Origin: Geomesophilobacter sediminis
GTDB taxonomy: Bacteria; Desulfobacterota; Desulfuromonadia; Geobacterales; Geobacteraceae
Assembly: GCF_016458275.1 (NCBI RefSeq)
Contig: NZ_JAEMHM010000025.1
Location: forward strand, 1 to 64,000
Direction of reading: 5' to 3'
Length of the DNA stretch: 64,000 nt
Part shown: positions 17,448 to 25,320 of the stretch, piece after piece
Layout of the letters: every line of letters starts with the position of its first letter
Position numbering within the stretch: position 1 is the stretch's first letter
Translations under genes and position numbers: made by a program
Notes under the pieces: model-generated
What the model saw: only the letters and a program-made list of their open reading frames with translations
The model's database searches: none
What the model was told of the DNA's origin: nothing

Positions 17448-18488
17448 TCAGCGAATCAGCCGATCCGGCTCGGTCACCTCCACGCCGAGCTCGGCGAGGA
17501 GCCGCTTGGTGATCAGCTCTTCCATCGCCGCGATCGCCTCCGGGAGTGCCGGGACGTGGTCGATCTTCCCTCCGGCCATCATGCCGTGCCCCCCGGCGGT
17601 GCCGTAACCGGTGACGATGGAACGGATCAGGGCCCCGGCGTTGATCGACTCGTTCGAGGTCCGGATCGACAGCGCCATCTCCTCGTTGAAGTGCCCCATG
17701 CAAAGGACCGTCTCCACCCCTTCCAACCGGAGCAGCAGGTCGGCGAGTTCGGCAACCAGCTCCGGAATCTGCACCCGTTTCAGCATGGCAACGAGGACGT
17801 TGCCGTAGCAGTGGGCGTTTTCCAGGGCGTCGTGCAGCGCGACAAAATACTCCCGCGGCAGCGGCGGATGGGTGATCCCGTTGAGGAGCACCTTGTTGGT
17901 GGTCGGAAAGAGCGAGAGATAGGCCTCGCGGTCGGGATGGCGCGCCTCGCGCCCGAGGTCCTGGGTCTCCGACTTGATGGCGTAGAAAAGCGCCGTGGCC
18001 AGCTTGGTCCCCACCGATACCCCCTGGACCTTCAGGTATTCGTAGAGGATGGTGGCCGTGGTGCCGTATTCGGGGCGGATGTCGACCCATTTGCAGGACG
18101 CGGTTTGTTCCCGCATCGGGTGGTGGTCGATGACGATGTCGACCCGGGCCTCGGGAGGAAGCGAGTTGTTCCCGGTGCCAGGCTGGCTGTCCAAAAGGCA
18201 GATGACCTGGAAGCATTTGAGCTCGATGATGGGAAACGGGGTGAGCGGGATCTGGAGCAGCGTCGCCATGGCGAGGTTCTCGCTGCGCCCGATCATGCCG
18301 GAAAAAGCGATCACCGCCTCCCGGTTCAAGCGGACGGCGAACAGGTGGCGCAGCGCCATCGCCGAGGCGAGGGCGTCGGGGTCGGGGTTGTCGTGCACCA
18401 CGATCAAGATGCGTCCCCGCCCGCTCACCCAGGTGAGCATGGCATCGGTGTACCCTTTCACGTCATCCTGTCTTTGATAAGGAACCAT
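17448..18488 (-). CDS. DHH-family phosphoesterase (NrnA-like)
   Basis: A 346-residue DHH/DHHA1 protein. The metal site motifs DNPDPDA (about residues 32-38) and IDHHPM (about 122-127) are visible, and the C-terminal DHHA1 glycine motif GGHGMMAGG near residue 308. NrnA-type enzymes hydrolyse nanoRNA or pAp. The ATG at 18488 has AAGGG upstream and was preferred to a 32-residue longer frame without family similarity. It lies 51 bases from the desulfurase gene, in the same direction. Confidence 0.85.
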   Translation of the reverse strand: MVPYQRQDDVKGYTDAMLTWVSGRGRILIVVHDNPDPDALASAMALRHLFAVRLNREAVIAFSGMIGRSENLAMATLLQIPLTPFPIIELKCFQVICLLDSQPGTGNNSLPPEARVDIVIDHHPMREQTASCKWVDIRPEYGTTATILYEYLKVQGVSVGTKLATALFYAIKSETQDLGREARHPDREAYLSLFPTTNKVLLNGITHPPLPREYFVALHDALENAHCYGNVLVAMLKRVQIPELVAELADLLLRLEGVETVLCMGHFNEEMALSIRTSNESINAGALIRSIVTGYGTAGGHGMMAGGKIDHVPALPEAIAAMEELITKRLLAELGVEVTEPDRLIR

Positions 18489-18653
18489 CAGGGAACCCTT
18501 TTTAAAAGCCGTGGGATCGTTCCCACATGGGTGTTGGCCGGCTCGAAAACTCATGAAGTGTATCCTGCCCCTATCATATGGCAAGATTTCCCGGCTTCTG
18601 CTTCCATATTAGTCGCAGCAGGAGCGCGACAGCAACGGTTCAGACCGCGCCCA

Positions 18654-18679
18654 TAAAAAAAGGGGCTTGCGCCCCTTTT
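18654..18679 (-). terminator. intrinsic terminator
   Basis: On the minus strand AAAAGGGGC-GCAA-GCCCC is followed by seven T. It ends the transcript of the 18704-19078 gene. Confidence 0.85.
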
Positions 18680-18703
18680 GTCATCTATGTCCGTTCAACC
18701 GGT

Positions 18704-19078
18704 TCAGAACTTGCCGCGGAAGATCTCGGCCATCGCCACGAAGTTCGTCTGCCCTTTCGCCTCGCGGAATTCCGGCTTGATGGTCGGCATGGAGAACTTG
18801 ATGTGGCCGTTGTCGTATTCAGCGAGGGACTTGGTCGCGACAACCGCACCGTAGGCCGCGCCAACCAGGACCCCGCCCGCGCCGGCGTACTCGACGTAAT
18901 CCCAGTGCTTGCCGGGCTGCTTGGTGAAAACCATCGCGGCCCCGCCAACCAGCGCACCGGTAAGCCCACCGTAGAAGGCGTCCTTGAAGACGGTTTCGAA
19001 GGTGTTTTCAGCCAGGCAGGGGGTGGCGATCAGGAGCAGGGTTACGGTAATGGCTGCGGCGCGCTTGATTCGGTTCAT
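18704..19078 (-). CDS. small exported glycine-rich protein
   Basis: A 124-residue protein of unknown function. The N terminus is a Sec signal peptide (residues 1-23, cleavage after CLA). The mature part has two Gly/Ala-rich hydrophobic stretches (about 36-51 and 66-82) like glycine-zipper membrane segments, then a polar tail. It may insert in the outer membrane or periplasmic face. GAGGG precedes the ATG and a strong terminator follows, so it is a single-gene unit. Confidence 0.7.
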   Translation of the reverse strand: MNRIKRAAAITVTLLLIATPCLAENTFETVFKDAFYGGLTGALVGGAAMVFTKQPGKHWDYVEYAGAGGVLVGAAYGAVVATKSLAEYDNGHIKFSMPTIKPEFREAKGQTNFVAMAEIFRGKF

Positions 19079-19336
19079 TGGGTAGCCCTCGGTAGTTGTT
19101 TGGTTGCCGAAACAATAGCAAAAAGAGGGCCAACAAATCAGCCAGAGAGCTAAGTCATCGTTTCTATAAGAAAAGCAGGTTAGAAGCGGGCCACAGAGGC
19201 AAATGAAGGGGTGAAACTTTCGGTTCTAATGTGGCATTCCCACATCAGTAGTCCGTTATTTGACAGCAGATGTTCGATAAATCAACACCTTGATCGGTTC
19301 CGGCCATATAACGAAGCTGTGGCGTTTTCACCACAC

Positions 19337-21952
19337 CTACCGCAGGTAGGACTTCGCCAGCGCGATTTCCTCTTCCTTACTGAAAACCACCCCGTTCAGC
19401 TTCGCGGAGAGGACGGCGTCGAGGATCTCCCGGTAGCGCGGCCCCGGCGGTACCCCGATCCGTTGCAGGTCGGTTCCGTCAATTGACGTGCGGACGCTGT
19501 CCAACTTGGTGAAATACAGGGAGATGCAGCGCTTGAGTTCGGGGTTGCCGCTCTTCGCCATCCGGTAGAGGAGGACCTCCACGGAGAGCCCCTTGAAGAA
19601 GTAGTAGATCTCGTTGTTTTCCAACCTTCCCTGCTGGGAAAGCCGCTTTTCCATGTTCGCCATCCGTTCTTCCGCCGAACGGCGCATCTCCTTGAGCTTT
19701 TCCTGGAAGTGGACGTTCAGGGCCAGACGGGCGCAGGCCCCCTCGAAGGCTTCGGAAGAAAGGGAATCGCACAGGGCGAGGAAATAGACGACCCACCGCT
19801 CGTAGCGCCGCTCCAGGAAGAGGAGTTCAAACCAGGAGATGACGTCGCGCGCCTCCTCCATGAGATCGTGACTGGGGGGGCTCGCCTCCAGCGCCGGATG
19901 GATGAACCGCAAAAGACCGAGCGACTCCAGGCGCCAGACCGCGCTCAGCGGCTCCTTTTCCTTGAGGATCTGCACCAGCTCGGCGAGAAGCCGTCTGCCC
20001 CCCAGCTTTTCCAGAAAGTCCATCTTAACCGCGTTCTTGATCAGGTTCTCCGTGTGCCGGGCGATCCGGAAGTGGAGCCGCTGCTCGAAGCGGATGGCGC
20101 GGAAGACCCGGGTGGGATCCTCGACGAAGGAGAGGTTGTGCAGCACCCGGATGACCCCGTCGTGCAGGTCGCGATACGCCCCGAAGAAATCGATGAGGAG
20201 CCCGAAGGAGGCGGCATTGAGCTGGATGGCGAGGGTGTTCACGGTGAAGTCGCGCCGGTAGAGGTCCATCCGCAGCGAGGAGCGCTCCACGGTCGGCAGC
20301 GCCCCCGGTGACACGTAGTATTCCAGACGGGTGCTCGCCACGTCGATCTTGTGCCCGTCGGGAAAGACCAGGACCGCGGTCCCGAATTTCTCGTGGCTTT
20401 TGACGCGGCAGCCGAACTCGGCGGCGAAGGTTTCCGCGAAGAGGATCCCGTCCCCCTCGACGGTCACGTCGACGTCGCGGTTCTCCGAACCGAGCAGCAG
20501 ATCGCGCACGAAGCCGCCGACCGCATAGACCGGGAGATCGAGCCGGTCCCCGACCTTGCCCAGGTTGACCAGGATCTCCCTGGCCCTCGGGGGGAGGGTC
20601 TTGTTCAGCAGCGACCCGACAATCCGGTTCTTCGCCGGCCCGGTCTCCCGCGCAAGGTCGTAGAGCGCCTCCCCGCCGTAGCTGTAGCGCAAGAGGTCGG
20701 TCCGGGTGATGACGCCGACCAGCTTCCCGTCGTCCAGGACCGGCACCAGCCGCGCATCCTGCCCCAGCATGTAGGACTGGATCTCGTTGATCGGCGTATC
20801 GGTTCGGGCGGTGAGAAACTCGGAGTGCATGTAATCGGAGACCGGCACGCCACCCAGGTTGTGGTAGAGCGCCTTCTCCACGATCTTGCGGGACATGACC
20901 CCCTTCACCTTGCCGCGGGCCACCACCGGCATCGCGCTTACGTTGTAACGGACCAAAAGTTCCCGGGCGGCAGTGATGGTGCAGTCGGGAGGGAGGGTGA
21001 TCACCGGGCTCGACATGATATCCTGCGCCACCCGCCGGGGATTCACCCGCCGGCGCAGCACCGTCTCCAACTGCTCCAGGACCTGGATCAGGGTCATGCC
21101 GCGCACGGTGGCCGACGCCGCGGTGGGATGCCCGCCTCCACCCAGCTCTTCGAGGATCTCCCCCACCCTCACCTCGGGAACCCGGCTGCGCGCCACGATA
21201 TAGACCCGGTCCTCCATCCCGACCACCATGAACAGGGCCTGGAGGTTTTCCATGTCCCGCATCATGTGGGCCAGGGTCGCCACGTCGCCGATGTAGCGGT
21301 CGGTGGAGGCATGCGCGATGGAGACGTCGATCCCCTTGAGGGAGGTGGTCTTGAGCGACTTCAGAAGATCGTTGAGCAGGGAGACCTGCTCCACGGTGAG
21401 CTCGTGGGAGATGGAATCGGCCACCTCGTTCAGGCGCGCGCCCCGCTCCAGGAGCCAGGCGGCGGCCCGGTAGTCGTCGACCGTGGTCGAGGGAAAGGTG
21501 AGGTTTCCGGTGTCCTCGTAGATCCCGAGCATCATGACGGTCGCCTCGGCCGGCGTTACCGAAATGTCGCGCTCCATGAGGAGGCAGGTCAGGATGGTCG
21601 TGGTGGAACCGCAGTCGCGGACGACGCCGAAGGTAAAGGGGATGTCCCCCGATGAGGCGGGATGGTGGTCGTAGATGTGGGTTTCCACCCGGCCGACCAG
21701 CTCGGCGAACTTGGCGATCCGAGCGGCGCTTTGGCAGTCGACGACGATGAGCCGGGTCACCTGGGCGAGGTCGACGTCCTTGATGCGGGTGAATTCGGGG
21801 AGGGGGGATCCGCTCTTCTGAAAGAAGTCGCGGACCCCCTTTTCCTGGGAACCGGAGAAGACGAGCAGCGCGTCGGGGTAGAGCTTTCGGGCGGCCACCA
21901 TCGAGCCGACACAGTCGAAGTCGGCGCTGACGTGGGTGGTGATGACGTCCAT
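19337..21952 (-). CDS. DHH/CBS/tRNA nucleotidyltransferase fusion protein
   Basis: An 871-residue multidomain protein. Order: DHH phosphoesterase domain with VSADFDCVGS at residues 7-16 and DHHPAS near 98, DHHA1 part with GGGGHPTA around 285, two CBS domains (about 315-430), then a class II poly(A) polymerase/CCA-type nucleotidyltransferase with VGGFVRDLLLG and the acidic DVDVTVEGDG (about 475-500) and its RNA-binding helices to the end. It adds nucleotides to tRNA 3' ends or tails RNA. Geobacter species are reported to split C- and A-adding activity between enzymes, so the exact specificity is open. The ATG at 21952 overlaps the amrB stop. Confidence 0.88.
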   Translation of the reverse strand: MDVITTHVSADFDCVGSMVAARKLYPDALLVFSGSQEKGVRDFFQKSGSPLPEFTRIKDVDLAQVTRLIVVDCQSAARIAKFAELVGRVETHIYDHHPASSGDIPFTFGVVRDCGSTTTILTCLLMERDISVTPAEATVMMLGIYEDTGNLTFPSTTVDDYRAAAWLLERGARLNEVADSISHELTVEQVSLLNDLLKSLKTTSLKGIDVSIAHASTDRYIGDVATLAHMMRDMENLQALFMVVGMEDRVYIVARSRVPEVRVGEILEELGGGGHPTAASATVRGMTLIQVLEQLETVLRRRVNPRRVAQDIMSSPVITLPPDCTITAARELLVRYNVSAMPVVARGKVKGVMSRKIVEKALYHNLGGVPVSDYMHSEFLTARTDTPINEIQSYMLGQDARLVPVLDDGKLVGVITRTDLLRYSYGGEALYDLARETGPAKNRIVGSLLNKTLPPRAREILVNLGKVGDRLDLPVYAVGGFVRDLLLGSENRDVDVTVEGDGILFAETFAAEFGCRVKSHEKFGTAVLVFPDGHKIDVASTRLEYYVSPGALPTVERSSLRMDLYRRDFTVNTLAIQLNAASFGLLIDFFGAYRDLHDGVIRVLHNLSFVEDPTRVFRAIRFEQRLHFRIARHTENLIKNAVKMDFLEKLGGRRLLAELVQILKEKEPLSAVWRLESLGLLRFIHPALEASPPSHDLMEEARDVISWFELLFLERRYERWVVYFLALCDSLSSEAFEGACARLALNVHFQEKLKEMRRSAEERMANMEKRLSQQGRLENNEIYYFFKGLSVEVLLYRMAKSGNPELKRCISLYFTKLDSVRTSIDGTDLQRIGVPPGPRYREILDAVLSAKLNGVVFSKEEEIALAKSYLR

Positions 21953-22752
21953 CAGCAGACCGCCACCGCGGCGTAACCGACCACCCGGTCGTAATCGCCG
22001 TTGACCTCGCCGCTGGAGGCGTAGCTGATCACTTGAGCGGAGGTGGCGCCCAGCGCCTTGGCCGCGACCAGCATGACCGTGGCCGGCACCACGCCGCACA
22101 TGGTGATGTTGCGTGCCCGGCAGGTCTTGAGCAGCGCTTCCGGGTCGAGCCGCTCGATCTCCTGCAGTGCCAGGTGGTCCTTTTCCTTGGCGGCAGCCGC
22201 GGATTCATAGTGGGTCATGTCGGAGCTCGCCACGATGAGAACCGGGTCGCCGTATTCGGTGATGGCGGCGGCCAGGGCGTTACCGAGGGCGCTGCAGGAC
22301 CGGAAATCGGAAAAGCCGAGGCAGATGGCGGCGATGGTGACGTGGGGGTTTTCGTGCTGGAGGAAGGGGACCTGGACTTCGAGGGAGTGCTCGAAGCGGT
22401 GTGCCGTCGGGTCTTCGGTAACGAACGGGGCGTGCTTCAGGATGAGCTCGGAGAGCCGCTGGTCGATCGCGACGCGGCCGTTGGGAAGAAGCCATTCCCC
22501 GGCGGGATAGAGTGCCGCAGGGGCGCCGACCCCGTGGTGGTTGGGGCCCAAGACCAGCACGGTATTGGGGATCTCGACCTTCCCGAAAACCCGTCCCGCA
22601 ACGGCTCCCGAATAAACGTACCCTGCGTGAGGAGAGATGATGCCCAGCGCGCGACGCCGCTCGCCCGAGACGATGAACCGGTCGAGTTCCCTCCTGAGCT
22701 GCGCGGGATCGTCCGTGTAGAACTGCCCTGCCACTGCCGGATGACGTAGCAT
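21952..22752 (-). CDS. amrB: AmmeMemoRadiSam system protein B (MEMO1 family)
   Basis: A 266-residue MEMO1-like protein. Family landmarks are visible: HPAVAGQFY near the start, SPHAGYVYSG (about 41-50), GPNHHG (70-75) and SSDMTHYE (about 176-183), the histidine-rich set that resembles a dioxygenase metal site. In bacteria it is often encoded with AmmeMemoRadiSam A and a radical SAM activator, but those are not in the window. It is coupled to the downstream nucleotidyltransferase gene by a one-base overlap. AAAGGAGG precedes the ATG. Confidence 0.92.
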   Translation of the reverse strand: MLRHPAVAGQFYTDDPAQLRRELDRFIVSGERRRALGIISPHAGYVYSGAVAGRVFGKVEIPNTVLVLGPNHHGVGAPAALYPAGEWLLPNGRVAIDQRLSELILKHAPFVTEDPTAHRFEHSLEVQVPFLQHENPHVTIAAICLGFSDFRSCSALGNALAAAITEYGDPVLIVASSDMTHYESAAAAKEKDHLALQEIERLDPEALLKTCRARNITMCGVVPATVMLVAAKALGATSAQVISYASSGEVNGDYDRVVGYAAVAVC

Positions 22753-22880
22753 AACTCCTCCTTTCCGATGGATCGTTGCCGATTCAGCAGTCCACGAACC
22801 TCCCTCTCCCTTTGGGAGAGGGCATCGGGCACCATCTCCCGGGGCTCATCAGCAAGGTCAGTGACTTTGAGTCAGCCTCA

Positions 22881-22913
22881 TTGTCAATTGTCCATTGTCA
22901 ATTGTCAATTGAC
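22881..22913. repeat. TCAATTG palindrome array
   Basis: Alternating GTCAATTG / CAATTGAC units run across the 3' end of scpB and supply its last codons and stop (minus strand AATTGA). A close copy lies at the 3' end of birA (42813-42842). The rest of the 22753-22897 gap shows no gene. Confidence 0.7.
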
Positions 22914-23497
22914 TCTGACTCTGCGGCGTCCGGTTCGAGGGGGAGCTGGGGCTGATCGGCAAACGGGTCGGGCGGAACCAGTTCTTCGATCTCTTTGAGA
23001 GTGGGGAGCGCGGAGATGTCCTTTAAGTCGAACAGTTCCAGAAACTCCCGGCTGGTGCCGTAGATGAGTGGTTTGCCCGGCACATCCTTCTTCCCGAGGA
23101 TCTTCAAAAGCCTCTTCTCCAGAAGCGATTTCAGCACCCCGCCCGAATCGACCCCGCGCAGATATTCGACCTCGGAGCGGGTCACCGGCTGACGATAGGC
23201 GACGATGGCCAGGGTCTCCAGGGCGGACTGGCTGAACTTCACCCCTTTCCCCTTGGTGAGGCGTCGTATGTAGTCGGCATTCTCGGGTCGGCTGCGCAGC
23301 TGGTAGCCTCCCGCCACCTGGACCAGGACGATACCGCCGTCCGCCTCCTGGTACTTGGCGACGAGCTGGTTCAGCGCCTCACGGATGTCGGAGCGCTCGA
23401 ACTCCTCGAGCAGCCCGGCCAGCCGGTCCAGGGTGAGCGGCTGGTCGTACACGAACAAAAGGCTCTCCACGATGTTTTTCAGCGATTTACCCGACAA
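22898..23497 (-). CDS. scpB: segregation and condensation protein B
   Basis: A 199-residue ScpB with two winged-helix domains (IVESLLFVYDQPLTLDRLA, then VEYLRGVDSGGVLKSLLEKRLL). With ScpA it forms the kleisin complex of bacterial SMC condensin. The TTG at 23497 is preferred: it sits 6 bases after GGAGG, while the upstream GTG at 23503 directly abuts that ribosome site. It overlaps scpA. The extreme C terminus is encoded by a dispersed repeat. Confidence 0.92.
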   Translation of the reverse strand: MSGKSLKNIVESLLFVYDQPLTLDRLAGLLEEFERSDIREALNQLVAKYQEADGGIVLVQVAGGYQLRSRPENADYIRRLTKGKGVKFSQSALETLAIVAYRQPVTRSEVEYLRGVDSGGVLKSLLEKRLLKILGKKDVPGKPLIYGTSREFLELFDLKDISALPTLKEIEELVPPDPFADQPQLPLEPDAAESESIDN

Positions 23498-24308
23498 CGG
23501 CACCCTCCAAAGCTAACTCCTCGTCATCCCCCGGCCCCTCACCCTCGCCGTTGGCGACGAGCCAGATGGCGCCGAGATCCTGCACCTGGGTGATCTTGAT
23601 CAGCTTGAGCCGGCAAAGCTCCAGGACGGAAAGGAAGGTAACGATCAAAAGCGGCCGGGTCGCGGTCTCGACGAAGAGCTTTTCGAAGGCGATGCTTCCC
23701 GTCACCCGGACCAGGTCCAGGACCTGGGAAATCCGCTCCGCGATGCTGATGCCGTCGGCCTCGACCTCGTGGAAAAGCGCGACCGGCGCCCGCTTCAGCA
23801 CCCGCTGGAACGCCTCGACCAGCTCGAAGAGCTCCACGTCGATCTGCTCCTGTTCCGGCTCCTGTTCGGCCCGGTCCGGGGCCAGGAACTTGCGGGCAAA
23901 GACGTCGCGCCCCATGAGGTCGCGGGACACCAACGTGGTCGCTGCCTCACGATAGCGCTGGTATTCCAGCAGCCGGCGCACCAGTTCGGCGCGCGGGTCC
24001 TCGACCTCGGCCGCCTCTTCGTCGTCCGGATCGGGGGGGAGGAGCATGCGCGACTTGATCTGCAAAAGGGTCGCCGCCATGACCAGGAACTCCCCGGCGA
24101 CGTCGAGGTTGAGTTCCTTCATCAGCTCGACGTACTCGAGGTACTGGGCGGTGATGGCCGCAATCGGAATGTTGTAGATGTCCACCTCGTTCTTCTTGAT
24201 GAGGTGCAGCAACAGATCCAGCGGGCCTTCGAACGCCTCGAGATTGACGAGATAGGCGGGTTCGAGCGGATCGGAGAAAAGCGTGCTCTGCGGGTTTTGC
24301 TCTACCAA
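23487..24308 (-). CDS. scpA: segregation and condensation protein A
   Basis: A 273-residue kleisin. The conserved N terminus FEGPLDLLLHLIKKNEVDIYNIPI binds the SMC neck and the C-terminal winged helix (ending near LVRVTGSIAFEKLF... and VTFLSVLELCRLKLI) binds the SMC cap. An acidic linker with EEAAEVEDP lies between. The start is a TTG with AAGAGG about 8 bases upstream. It runs into scpB with an 11-base overlap. Confidence 0.93.
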   Translation of the reverse strand: MVEQNPQSTLFSDPLEPAYLVNLEAFEGPLDLLLHLIKKNEVDIYNIPIAAITAQYLEYVELMKELNLDVAGEFLVMAATLLQIKSRMLLPPDPDDEEAAEVEDPRAELVRRLLEYQRYREAATTLVSRDLMGRDVFARKFLAPDRAEQEPEQEQIDVELFELVEAFQRVLKRAPVALFHEVEADGISIAERISQVLDLVRVTGSIAFEKLFVETATRPLLIVTFLSVLELCRLKLIKITQVQDLGAIWLVANGEGEGPGDDEELALEGAVVG

Positions 24309-24370
24309 AGGGGAAACCTCTTACAGGTAATGCTGCGGCAATGAAAAACGTCGGCCCAAGGCGAACCCCG

Positions 24371-25075
24371 TCACATCATCAGGATCCGGGTGACGTCGAA
24401 AACGAGCTTGGCCTGGGGGCCGGCGACGAAACCAACGCCGTACACCAAAAGCGGCGAGATCACGTAACTGAAGACATCGGTGAAGAACACCAGCAGAATG
24501 ATCAGGATCATCCCCACCGGCTCGACCCGCGCCAGGGCATACGACATCCGGTAGGGGAGTATCCCGACCGCCACCCTCCCCCCATCCAAAGGAGGAACCG
24601 GGATCAGGTTGAAGATGGCGAGAAGGAGGTTGATGTACACCGAGAAGGCCAGCATCAGGGTGATGGGGTTCAGGATCTCCACCAGGAGCGAGCCGTCCGG
24701 AACGGTGAGTTGCGCCATGAGACGAAGGGCGAAGGCGGAAACGGTGGCCAGGACGAAGTTGGTGATCGGACCCGCGGCGGCGACCCAGATCATGTCCCGT
24801 TTCGGGTTGCGCAGGTTGTTGAAGTTCACCGGGACCGGCTTGGCCCAGCCGATGTGCACGATGAAGATCATCAGGGTCCCGACGATGTCGAGGTGCTTGA
24901 GGGGATTGAGGGTGAGCCGTCCCAGGTTACGGGCCGTGTTGTCCCCGAACTTGTCCGCGACAAAGCCGTGTGAGACCTCATGGCAGGTGATCGCCAGCAA
25001 CCCGGGGACCAGCATCACCGAGACCTTGAAAAAGAACGGCTGCAGGAAGGAAAAGTTCTGTAATAAGGAATCCAT
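24371..25075 (-). CDS. site-2 protease family membrane metalloprotease (M50)
   Basis: A 234-residue polytopic protein. The zinc-binding HEVSH (HExxH, residues 32-36) lies in the first membrane segment and the third ligand region LDGG (about 164-167) in NLIPVPPLDGGRV. About six hydrophobic helices are present. This short M50 class lacks PDZ domains; its substrates are unknown. It is 62 bases upstream of scpA in the same direction. Confidence 0.88.
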   Translation of the reverse strand: MDSLLQNFSFLQPFFFKVSVMLVPGLLAITCHEVSHGFVADKFGDNTARNLGRLTLNPLKHLDIVGTLMIFIVHIGWAKPVPVNFNNLRNPKRDMIWVAAAGPITNFVLATVSAFALRLMAQLTVPDGSLLVEILNPITLMLAFSVYINLLLAIFNLIPVPPLDGGRVAVGILPYRMSYALARVEPVGMILIILLVFFTDVFSYVISPLLVYGVGFVAGPQAKLVFDVTRILMM

Positions 25076-25250
25076 GGGGCCCCTGTAAACGGTCGATTGA
25101 AGCGGTTTTTTCTAACAGATTGGAAAGGTAAAGTCAAATCAGTGGACAGGAACCGTAGTCAGAGAAAAGAGTCAGTCACACCGTGATCGGTAATCGGCTC
25201 GCGAGGCTGGTGACCTTCCGCGTCGCCGCGGCTGTAGGAGGGCTGATCTT

Positions 25251-25275
25251 GTAGGAGCGACCTTCCGGTCGCGAT
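25251..25275. repeat. isolated REP-like element
   Basis: GTAGGAGCGACCTTCCGGTCGCGAT forms a hairpin (GCGACC / GGTCGC). It is related to elements at 48141-48167 and 48179-48202. The rest of 25076-25320 shows no gene. Confidence 0.6.
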
Positions 25276-25320
25276 TTAGTCTCTGGAAGCCGCCTACGCT
25301 GTGGGAAATCGATCCACCGG

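Noticed and set aside
21953-22099. N-terminal extension of the tRNA nucleotidyltransferase fusion
   Set aside because: The 49 extra residues are Gly/Arg-rich, lie inside amrB in another frame, and precede the natural DHH start at 21952.
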